Positions 37,856 through 45,356 of a stretch of 64,000 bases of DNA are shown here, in pieces. The notes under the pieces were generated by a model. It was given only the letters and a program-made list of their open reading frames with translations, did no database searches and had not been told where the DNA came from. The position numbers were made by a program, and so were the translations under genes. How positions within the stretch are numbered: position 1 is the first letter of the stretch; each line of letters opens with the position of its first letter. The DNA is taken from NCBI GenBank assembly GCA_016784545.1, contig JADHUM010000013.1, forward strand, positions 1 through 64,000, read 5' to 3'. This stretch comes from Candidatus Neomarinimicrobiota bacterium (GTDB lineage Bacteria; Fidelibacterota; UBA8477; JABMPR01).

Positions 37856-40800
37856 ATGATTATTGCAATTGATGGCCCTGCGGCATCCGGCAAGAGCTCA
37901 ACGGCTCACGGCGTTGCACTAAAATTAAATTTTCGACACATCGATACAGGTGCAATGTATCGAGCTATCACCCTAAAAATAATCAATGAAAACATGGATT
38001 TATCAAAGCTCGATGCACTCCAGAGCTTATTGGATGATCTTGATCTCAAAGTCACATTCAACGATGATAATCAGGAAATCTATCTGGACGGAACCCTGCT
38101 AGGGGATGAAATTCGATCCCCTCAAGTAACCGCCCTGGTAGCTGATGTCAGCGCCATCGCTGGAGTAAGAAAACGATTGCTGGGGGTTCAGCGTGAAGTT
38201 GCCAAATCCCATGATGTTGTTCTTGAAGGGCGAGATATAGGAACAGTTGTTTTTCCTGATGCTGATATCAAGATATACATGGTGGCTGATGTTCGGGTTC
38301 GAGCTTTACGCAGACAGAAAGATTTTGCCCGACAGGGTATTGATAAATCCGTAGAAGAATTAGAAAAAGAGATTCTCGAGAGAGATGAACACAATGCCAA
38401 ACGCAAGTTGGCGCCCATGAAAGCTGCCAAAGATGCGATTACACTCGATACGACCGCGTTAAGTATCGATGATCAAATAGAATTTATTGTCTCCAGGGTG
38501 GAGACAGCGAAGTCAAATGGAGGAAACTTAATGACCAAGAAACAAGACATGGATGCAAAGGCTGAAGAAGTAACAGAAGACGTTGCTGTAGAAGCAACAG
38601 AAGATACAGCTGAAGTATCCGCGGAATCCCAAGACGCCGTCGAGACGACGCCCGCCGAGGAAACCCCTGAAGCCCCTGCTGAAGAAGCCGTGGTTGAGGA
38701 AGCAACTGAAATTGCTGCTGAAGAAGCAACTGAAGAGGTTGTTGAAGAAGTAAAAGAAGAAGCAACAGAAGAAGCTGCTCCTGTAGAGGAAGTAGTAGAA
38801 GCAACTGAAGAGGTGGCAGAAGTTGCTGATGTTGTTGAAGAAGCACCCGTTGTTGAAGCGGAACCAGTAGTTGAGGTTGCCGAAGAAGTAGCTCCAGAAG
38901 CAGAATCTGTGGAAGAAGCTGCTCCAGCTGAAGCTCCTGAATCAGAGGTTGCCGAGGAAGTTGCTCCTTCTGAAGCTTCTACAGACGCACCTGATGTATC
39001 CCAGGGGAAACGTGCGTTGATGAATGATCTTTTTGCTGAGATCAAAACCCTGAAACAAGGTGAACTGCCTGAAGATCAGGAAGTTACCAGCAAAGAATCC
39101 ATTGCGTACCAGGAACTTTTGGATCATGCTGTCATCGATTTAGATCAACAGTCATTGGTCAAGGCTCGTATTATTTCCGTGAGCGACAAAGAGGTTATGG
39201 TAGATTTTGGTTTCAAATCTGAAGGTCTCGTTCCTCGTCATGAATTTGATGATAATGTGCCTGAAATTGGTGAAACCATTGAACTCTTTTTGGAGCGCAT
39301 TGAAGATAAGCTCGGCCAGGCCGTACTATCCAAACGCAAAGCTGAGTTCATGGGTGTCTGGAATAATGTTAAGCAGAAATATGCTGATGCTGAAACGGTT
39401 GAAGGTACCATTTCCCGACGTATCAAGGGTGGAATGGTTGTAAATATCCTCGGTGTTGATGCATTCTTGCCTGGTTCACAGCTGGATGTAAGACCTATCA
39501 GAGATTTCGATGCTTATGTTGGAAAAACTTTCGAATTCAAGATCGTTAAGGTCAATGAATTTCGTAAAAATATTGTTGTTTCCCGCAAGGAACTCCTGGA
39601 AGAGAGCCTGAAGGAACAGCGTAGTAAACTCCTGGATGAAATTGAAGTTGGCCAGATTCTCGAAGGTCGGATCAAGAACATTACCGACTTTGGTGTGTTT
39701 GTTGACCTGGGTGGAATTGATGGTCTGCTCCATATCACAGATCTCTCATGGGGTCGTGTCAATCATCCTTCAGAGGTTGTTGGTCTGGATGAGGACATCA
39801 TGGTCAAGGTTATAGATTATGATACAACCAAGCAGAGAGTATCACTGGGTCTCAAACAACTCAAACCCCATCCATGGGAAAGTGTTGTAGCAAAATACCC
39901 AGAAGGAACATCTGTACATGGTAAGGTTGTTAGCCTTGCCAACTATGGTGCCTTTGTTGAACTGACTGCCGGTGTTGAGGGTCTGGTTCACATCTCAGAG
40001 ATTTCATGGACCCAGCACATTAAGCATCCTTCAGATGTTTTTAATGTAGGTGATGAGATCGATGCCATCGTGCTTTCAGTAGATGCTGAAAACCACAAGA
40101 TTTCCCTTGGAGTAAAACAGCTTCAACCCGATCCATGGACAACCATCGAAGAGAAATATCTCGTCGGTTCAACCCATGAGGGTACCGTCCGCAACCTGGC
40201 ACAGTTCGGAGCTTTTATCGAACTTGAAGAGGGCATTGACGGTTTAGTTCACATTTCTGATTTATCATGGACGAGCAAAGTTCGCCATCCCAAAGAAATT
40301 GTGAACCGTGGTGACAAAATCATGGTAAAAATCCTTGATATTTCCCAGAGTGAACGCAAAATCTCACTGGGAATCAAGCAGGCACAGGAAAATCCATGGC
40401 CTGAACTAAAGGATCGTTTTGCTGTGAATACATCACATACGGGTACGGTCATAAAGCTTCTCGAAAAGGGCGTCATCCTTAGCTTCCCTGATACGGATGT
40501 AGAAGGAATAATTTCTCTGGGCAATTTCCGTAAGAAAGAGCGCAAGGAAATCCTCGATCAGTTTGAACAGGATGCTGAAGTTGAAGTAAAGGTTGTTGAA
40601 GTGGATGCGACTGAGAAAAAAGTTGTCGTCAGCCACGCCTCAGCAATTAAAGATAAAGAACGCAATGATATCGATGAATTTATCCGTGGTCAAGACCAGG
40701 TAAGCGATAAACTCGAGATCCCAGAAGCCATTCTTAGCAAAATCCGCGAAGCAGAAAAAAAACCTGTAGAGAAAGCCGAGAAAGCTGAAAAGGCAGAGAA

Positions 40801-41029
40801 GGCTGAGAAAGCCGAGAAAGCTGAAAAGGCAGAGAAGGCTGAGAAAGCCGAGAAGAAGCCAGCCAAGAAAAAGGCTGCTCCTAAAAAGAAAGTTAAAGTC
40901 GAGGAAGTAGAAGAAGTAGCAGAGGTGGAGGTAACTCCAGAAGTTGTCGAAGCCCCTGAAGAAGTCGAAGAGGCCCCTGAAGCCCCTGAAGCTGAAGCTG
41001 CTGATTCAGATGAGGGAGCTAAGGAGTAA
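37856..41029 (+). CDS. cmk-rpsA: Cytidylate kinase fused in frame to ribosomal protein S1
   Basis: One open frame of 1057 residues. Residues 1-222 are a complete CMP kinase (IIAIDGPAASGKSS P-loop, GAMYRAIT, EGRDIGTVVFP, RDEHNAKRKLAPMKAAKDA), which phosphorylates CMP and dCMP. Residues 226-395 are a low-complexity Glu/Ala/Val/Thr linker. Six S1 RNA-binding domains follow (about 425-500, 512-585, 597-670, 683-757, 771-845, 858-930), ending in a Lys-Ala-Glu repeat and an acidic tail. S1 holds mRNA on the 30S subunit. cmk and rpsA are often adjacent genes; here no stop separates them, yet a strong ribosome site and ATG lie at 38531, so S1 may also be made alone. No Shine-Dalgarno precedes ATG 37856. 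Confidence 0.93.
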   Translation: MIIAIDGPAASGKSSTAHGVALKLNFRHIDTGAMYRAITLKIINENMDLSKLDALQSLLDDLDLKVTFNDDNQEIYLDGTLLGDEIRSPQVTALVADVSAIAGVRKRLLGVQREVAKSHDVVLEGRDIGTVVFPDADIKIYMVADVRVRALRRQKDFARQGIDKSVEELEKEILERDEHNAKRKLAPMKAAKDAITLDTTALSIDDQIEFIVSRVETAKSNGGNLMTKKQDMDAKAEEVTEDVAVEATEDTAEVSAESQDAVETTPAEETPEAPAEEAVVEEATEIAAEEATEEVVEEVKEEATEEAAPVEEVVEATEEVAEVADVVEEAPVVEAEPVVEVAEEVAPEAESVEEAAPAEAPESEVAEEVAPSEASTDAPDVSQGKRALMNDLFAEIKTLKQGELPEDQEVTSKESIAYQELLDHAVIDLDQQSLVKARIISVSDKEVMVDFGFKSEGLVPRHEFDDNVPEIGETIELFLERIEDKLGQAVLSKRKAEFMGVWNNVKQKYADAETVEGTISRRIKGGMVVNILGVDAFLPGSQLDVRPIRDFDAYVGKTFEFKIVKVNEFRKNIVVSRKELLEESLKEQRSKLLDEIEVGQILEGRIKNITDFGVFVDLGGIDGLLHITDLSWGRVNHPSEVVGLDEDIMVKVIDYDTTKQRVSLGLKQLKPHPWESVVAKYPEGTSVHGKVVSLANYGAFVELTAGVEGLVHISEISWTQHIKHPSDVFNVGDEIDAIVLSVDAENHKISLGVKQLQPDPWTTIEEKYLVGSTHEGTVRNLAQFGAFIELEEGIDGLVHISDLSWTSKVRHPKEIVNRGDKIMVKILDISQSERKISLGIKQAQENPWPELKDRFAVNTSHTGTVIKLLEKGVILSFPDTDVEGIISLGNFRKKERKEILDQFEQDAEVEVKVVEVDATEKKVVVSHASAIKDKERNDIDEFIRGQDQVSDKLEIPEAILSKIREAEKKPVEKAEKAEKAEKAEKAEKAEKAEKAEKAEKKPAKKKAAPKKKVKVEEVEEVAEVEVTPEVVEAPEEVEEAPEAPEAEAADSDEGAKE
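38519..38533 (+). promoter_or_regulatory. rpsA: Internal ribosome binding site and start codon for free S1
   Basis: GGAGG at 38519-38523, seven bases, then ATG at 38531-38533, in frame with the kinase. It falls just after the end of the CMP kinase domain, where a separate rpsA gene would begin. Initiation here would give an 832-residue S1 protein starting MTKKQDMDAK. Confidence 0.7.
40769..40855 (+). repeat. 36-bp tandem repeat inside rpsA encoding Glu-Lys-Ala triplets
   Basis: Units at 40769-40804 and 40805-40840 are identical over 36 bases, followed by a partial third copy to 40855. Each encodes four E-K-A triplets. Perfect identity including third positions points to recent duplication, so copy number may vary between strains. 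Confidence 0.9.
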
Positions 41030-41082
41030 GCACTCCTGATCTAATCTCATCGGGATGGGAAATCTACCCCGATTTGAAATAT

Positions 41083-41126
41083 AAAGGCGATGTTTATCTT
41101 GTTTTTCAGGTACATCGCCTTTTCAT
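41083..41126 (+). terminator. Intrinsic terminator after cmk-rpsA
   Basis: AAAGGCGATGT at 41083-41093 pairs over 11 bases with ACATCGCCTTT at 41112-41122 around an 18-base loop, ending in a T-rich stretch. It lies 53 bases after the rpsA stop, well placed to end the operon before the ybbR-like gene. Confidence 0.8.
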
Positions 41127-41178
41127 TTTCACTTGAATTGCTGGCTTTAAATCAACTTCCTCAAAAGTGTTGAAGGCT

Positions 41179-41206
41179 TTGTGCCTGAGGGCATTAACTT
41201 TATATT
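41179..41206 (+). promoter_or_regulatory. Candidate promoter for the ybbR-like gene
   Basis: TTGTGC at 41179-41184 and TATATT at 41201-41206 are spaced by 16 bases. GGCATTAA occurs in the spacer, as it does in the candidate cmk promoter. The -10 box ends only five bases before the ATG at 41212 and no Shine-Dalgarno is present, so the message may be leaderless. Prediction only. Confidence 0.4.
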
Positions 41207-41211
41207 AATAG

Positions 41212-42168
41212 ATGCTAAAAAAAATATTCACCACAGACATTCAGATAAAAGTGGGATCAGTGATCCTGGCAATTTTGCTTTGGTTCTTTGTCGTCACAGA
41301 CATTGAGTATTTTTTTGATCTGGATATTCCTCTAAGAATTGACGGGCTTTCTGATGATAAAGCCTTCAATAATGAAATTCCTGAAATGATTACCGCAAGA
41401 TTCCGGGGCAAGGGACATACACTTCTGTGGGCAAATATGACCATGCCCTTGTCAGAAGCTGGATTAGTACTTGATTTGACAAAAACGAAAAACACACAAG
41501 TCTATCACCTAAATGAATACTATGCCGAGCATCCTGATAAATTCATTTTACCCAGGGACTATAAATTGGATCTATTGCATATTGTTGAGCCAGAATCAAT
41601 CTGGGTGAGTGTTGAGAGCATGGCCCATAAAGAACTCAATGTAAATGTCCAGGCTGTCATTGAACCTGCCCTGGGATATATGCTGGTTGGTGATATCAAG
41701 GTAAAGCCAAGTAAAGTGATGGTGCATGGTCCTGCTTCAATGCTTAATGAGCTCACCAGTATTACTGTACCGCCATATCAGGTATCTGATGTCAATGTAG
41801 ATGTGTCAGTATCACTGGCTCTATCACTTCAGCCAGCCCAGCTGTTTATCCTGGATACTTCTGCCATAACCCTGAGCGCTGATATTCAAAGTATCGGAGC
41901 AGTTGAGTTTTTCAATATTCCAATCAGACTTGAGAATGTCCCTCGCAATGTAGAAATTTCTGTGATTCCTCAATTTATTGGATTGGAAGCAGAAGGTGGT
42001 ATGGATCGACTCCTGGAGCTGAAACCAGAAGACTTTATTGTCAGTTTCGACTATCGGGCACATTGGAATCAAAATGAACAATTATATGTACCTGAAGCAG
42101 TATTGCCAGTTGGTGTAAAAAGAGTAAATCGATTTATTCCAGATAAAATAGAGATCGTACAAAAATAG
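41212..42168 (+). CDS. YbbR-like domain protein
   Basis: A 318-residue protein with one N-terminal membrane segment (about residues 15-30, VGSVILAILLWFFVV) and an extracytoplasmic region of repeated beta-rich YbbR-like units (about 40-120, 135-215, 225-310; note VQAVIEPALGYMLVG and PSKVMVHGPASML). In Firmicutes the YbbR protein CdaR regulates the diadenylate cyclase CdaA, but no cyclase gene is adjacent here. It starts after the rpsA terminator and ends directly before tsaD. Confidence 0.82.
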   Translation: MLKKIFTTDIQIKVGSVILAILLWFFVVTDIEYFFDLDIPLRIDGLSDDKAFNNEIPEMITARFRGKGHTLLWANMTMPLSEAGLVLDLTKTKNTQVYHLNEYYAEHPDKFILPRDYKLDLLHIVEPESIWVSVESMAHKELNVNVQAVIEPALGYMLVGDIKVKPSKVMVHGPASMLNELTSITVPPYQVSDVNVDVSVSLALSLQPAQLFILDTSAITLSADIQSIGAVEFFNIPIRLENVPRNVEISVIPQFIGLEAEGGMDRLLELKPEDFIVSFDYRAHWNQNEQLYVPEAVLPVGVKRVNRFIPDKIEIVQK

Positions 42169-43182
42169 ATGCAAGACACTGTTATCCTTGGGATTGAAAC
42201 ATCCTGTGATGAAACTGCGGCTGCTCTTTTTCGTGGGCCTGAAATGATTCACCACATTACAGCAACGCAACTTGTCCATACCAGTTATGGAGGAGTGGTA
42301 CCTGAATACGCTTCCCGGGAGCACAATAAGCTGCTTGGTCCAGTAGTTCGAGGTGTACTTGAGCAGGCAGATATGACTCTGGCAGATGTCCAGGGGATTG
42401 CAGTAACCCAGGGACCAGGATTGGCGGGATCTTTATTGGTTGGTTTGAGCTATGCCAAAGGGCTCGCACTGGGTTTGGATATCCCCATATATGGCATCAA
42501 TCATATTGAAGGTCATATTTTCGCCAATTTTATTGGTCACAAGACCTTACCCACACCCTTTCTCTGTCTATTGGTGTCTGGAGGTCACACGCAACTGATC
42601 CATGTTGAAAACGCCAGAGACTATAAGTTGATTGGCCAGACCCGAGATGATGCCGCTGGAGAGGCTTTCGATAAAGTCGCCAGACTGCTGGGTATTGGCT
42701 ATCCGGGCGGACCACTTATTGATAAGCTGAGCAAACAAGGCAATTCGAATTTCCATCAGTTTCCCAGAAGTGCATTTAAGGATAGTTATGATTTTTCCTT
42801 TTCAGGACTTAAAACAAATGTACTTCAATATATTTCAAAGCAAGAGTCAGCGTTTATCAAAGCCCATTTACCTGATATTGCAGCCAGCTTTCAAGAGGCT
42901 GTGGTTGACGTTCTCTCAAAACAGACCATGCAGGCTGCCAGTGATCTAGGTCATAACAGGATAGTCTTGGCTGGTGGTGTAGCCGCAAACTCAAGACTCC
43001 GTGAGAGGATGGTAGAGCTGGCTGAAGAACAGGATAAAACGCTTTATCAACCGGATATGCGTTACTGTACCGACAATGCTGCCATGATCGCCTATATGGG
43101 CTATTGGAAAGCTGGTAATCAGGGATCGGATTCCCTGGATATGGCAGCCGTTCCCAATTTAAAACTCAGTTTTGGCGGCTAA
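42169..43182 (+). CDS. tsaD: tRNA N6-adenosine threonylcarbamoyltransferase
   Basis: Transfers the threonylcarbamoyl group to A37 of tRNAs that read ANN codons, with TsaB and TsaE. ILGIETSCDETAAAL opens the ASKHA fold, the iron-binding HIEGH is near residue 110, and LLVSGGHTQL, DDAAGEAFDKVARLLG and LAGGVAANSRLR follow. The 337 residues are normal. It abuts both neighbours without a gap. Confidence 0.97.
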   Translation: MQDTVILGIETSCDETAAALFRGPEMIHHITATQLVHTSYGGVVPEYASREHNKLLGPVVRGVLEQADMTLADVQGIAVTQGPGLAGSLLVGLSYAKGLALGLDIPIYGINHIEGHIFANFIGHKTLPTPFLCLLVSGGHTQLIHVENARDYKLIGQTRDDAAGEAFDKVARLLGIGYPGGPLIDKLSKQGNSNFHQFPRSAFKDSYDFSFSGLKTNVLQYISKQESAFIKAHLPDIAASFQEAVVDVLSKQTMQAASDLGHNRIVLAGGVAANSRLRERMVELAEEQDKTLYQPDMRYCTDNAAMIAYMGYWKAGNQGSDSLDMAAVPNLKLSFGG

Positions 43183-45279
43183 ATGAACCTGCCATTTGGT
43201 TTTTCATTAGAAGCCGATTTTAGCGGTGACGGATACCTTTTCCTGGCTCTCTTGACACTAGGTAGTGTTTTTACCTTTTTAATGAACAAACCGCGGAAAA
43301 ACAGCTCATCCCGCTCTGACTACTGGCTGACCTGGATTATCCCCATTTTCCGGATGCTGGCTTTGCTGATATTGCTCCTCTTGCTTTTCGCTCCTCAACT
43401 TACTTTGAAGAGACAATACTTAGTCCCCAAGCGATTGGCAGTCATTATAGACCAGTCAAGCAGTATGGGGAATGCCTGGCAGGGTAACACCGAGGACCTC
43501 AAAAAATCCATCACTGAAACAATCGAAGCGCTAGAGAAAAATACCGATGTTGATATCTGGACCATGGAGGGACAGCAGATCAGCTCTGATAATTTTACTT
43601 TTTCAGACAAATCAAGTGCTTTTAACTGGAGCCCACTTGCAATCAATGGTCCTGAAGCAGAAGATCTATACGCTGCGGTTTTCCTCTTTTCAGACGGTCA
43701 CTTGAATGGGGGACGATCTCCATTGGATATGGCGTGGTCAAAATCACTAGGGGTGAACGTGGTCTACCCTCTTAAGCCAAAATCAAACGCTTCCTTAAAA
43801 TTAATTGATGTGAGTTATTTGGTTGGTGAGGCTGGCGATGGAGAAATCCTGATACAGGGAAAATTAGAGCAAGAGGGTCTTTTTGGTCGACGAGCTACGG
43901 TACAAGTTCTAACCGAAATAGATCAATTGTTGAGTGAAGAAATTATCCAGCTCAATCAGAGTTTTCAAGATATGAAGGTGCTCCTGGGAAAAACGAACAA
44001 GCATGTCACTCAGGTTAAAGTAAAAGTGTTTCTGGAGAACGGAGACTTCCTTACAGAACAATTTCTTGAAATTATTCCGAACAAGGCTAAGAAAAACGTA
44101 TTAATCATTAGTGAGAGAATTAACCGTCTGCATAAATTTTTGATCCAGAGTTTTTCTGACTCAACTTTCCAGATTCATATTATTCAAGGGACTTATCGAA
44201 AGGGTGAGCAAGCCCAAACCATTTCTATTCCCGAGAATCTAGATTTGATCATCCTCAATCACTCGGGGGATCGAGTCCTTGAAGCGATTTCCCATACCAC
44301 ATTTAATCTTGATAAAAATTCAACAACCCCATCAGTTATGTTTTATGATGGAGTGGAAAAGCTACATCCCAAATGGATTGAATGGCTTGGAGTAAAGGGG
44401 TTTACTGTGAATAATGCCGGGGGTTCACAGACCAGCTATTGGAGCGAAATCTCCAAGGAACACGCTTTTTATCTTGGGTTACAGGGGCAGGGGTTAAGTC
44501 CTGGAGACCTCATGGACTATGCTCCCTTAGATGTCCCACCCAATTCCATTGATATTGGGGGTGATCAATTATTAATGGTTGGCTTCGGTTCTTCAGCCAT
44601 ACCGGTGCTAAGGATAAGTGATCAGCCACCCCGGGCAATATTTTCAGGCAGTGGATTTTGGAAATGGTTTTTCCACCCTCAATCAAAGACCTCTTTTAAG
44701 CTAGTCTGGAACTACCTCCTCACGTATTTGGAGGAAATAGCTTCCTTCAACCCAGTCCAGATCGATATTCCAGTTCACACCGCCTCAACCGGGGCGTATA
44801 TCAAATCTGATGTGACAATAAGGGATCTTGATAATCGAATTATCAGGGCAGCGGAATTGCGGGTCTGGCAGGAGGATAAGGCCGGCAATAAAACAACCTT
44901 AAATCTTTCCCGGGATGAGTACGGAATTTACCAGACAGAACTTGATACCAAGCACCCTGGTAAGGTTGTTGTCATCGCCGAAGCATATCGGTTTGGGGAA
45001 CTATGGGGTAGAGATACGAGTAGGATTCACTTGATGAGCTTTAATGGAGAAGATCAGAGCCGGGGCGTGGATGAGGTTTTCCTCTCTCGTCTGGCATCCC
45101 GAAGTGGGGGGCAGGTTATCCAAATCGGTGAAGATGAATTGCCCAATATACCAACTGAAATGGTGGTGAGAGAATCTTCATATCAATATAGAGGTGTTCG
45201 TTCGCCGCTTCTCTTCGCAGTATTGGTTGTGTTGTTGACTTTTGAATGGATCTGGCGGCGAAGAAACGGGCTCTTATAG
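43183..45279 (+). CDS. Membrane protein with a von Willebrand factor A domain
   Basis: A 698-residue protein. Two membrane segments (about residues 17-35 and 48-67) precede a VWA domain with the MIDAS motif DQSSS in VIIDQSSSMG near residue 90. A central alpha/beta region (about 300-500, KKNVLIISERINRLHKFL) resembles glutamine-amidotransferase-like folds, an Ig-like segment follows (about 540-620), and a final membrane segment lies near 675-692. It resembles Bat-type or large VWA membrane proteins of Bacteroidota and Planctomycetota, but there is no MoxR ATPase nearby. Function unknown. Confidence 0.72.
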   Translation: MNLPFGFSLEADFSGDGYLFLALLTLGSVFTFLMNKPRKNSSSRSDYWLTWIIPIFRMLALLILLLLLFAPQLTLKRQYLVPKRLAVIIDQSSSMGNAWQGNTEDLKKSITETIEALEKNTDVDIWTMEGQQISSDNFTFSDKSSAFNWSPLAINGPEAEDLYAAVFLFSDGHLNGGRSPLDMAWSKSLGVNVVYPLKPKSNASLKLIDVSYLVGEAGDGEILIQGKLEQEGLFGRRATVQVLTEIDQLLSEEIIQLNQSFQDMKVLLGKTNKHVTQVKVKVFLENGDFLTEQFLEIIPNKAKKNVLIISERINRLHKFLIQSFSDSTFQIHIIQGTYRKGEQAQTISIPENLDLIILNHSGDRVLEAISHTTFNLDKNSTTPSVMFYDGVEKLHPKWIEWLGVKGFTVNNAGGSQTSYWSEISKEHAFYLGLQGQGLSPGDLMDYAPLDVPPNSIDIGGDQLLMVGFGSSAIPVLRISDQPPRAIFSGSGFWKWFFHPQSKTSFKLVWNYLLTYLEEIASFNPVQIDIPVHTASTGAYIKSDVTIRDLDNRIIRAAELRVWQEDKAGNKTTLNLSRDEYGIYQTELDTKHPGKVVVIAEAYRFGELWGRDTSRIHLMSFNGEDQSRGVDEVFLSRLASRSGGQVIQIGEDELPNIPTEMVVRESSYQYRGVRSPLLFAVLVVLLTFEWIWRRRNGLL

Positions 45280-45307
45280 GGAAATAACTTTCTGCCAACT
45301 ATACAGC

Positions 45308-45327
45308 CGTCTATATTGCTGTGCTTT
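45308..45327 (+). promoter_or_regulatory. Candidate promoter element upstream of ugd
   Basis: CGTCTATATTGC at 45308-45319, followed by GCTTT at 45323-45327, matches the cmk upstream region (37792-37811) at 17 of 20 positions. TATATT could be a -10 box, although no good -35 box stands 17 bases upstream. It lies about 30 bases before the ugd ATG. Confidence 0.3.
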
Positions 45328-45356
45328 TTTATGAAGGTAACTATTTTGGGGAATAA

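Noticed and set aside
38473-39045. Long minus-strand open frames of Ser/Ala/Thr- or Leu/Gln-rich protein opposite the cmk-rpsA linker
   Set aside because: They are shadows of the GAA/GCT/GTT codon repeats of the acidic linker; low complexity, no ribosome site.
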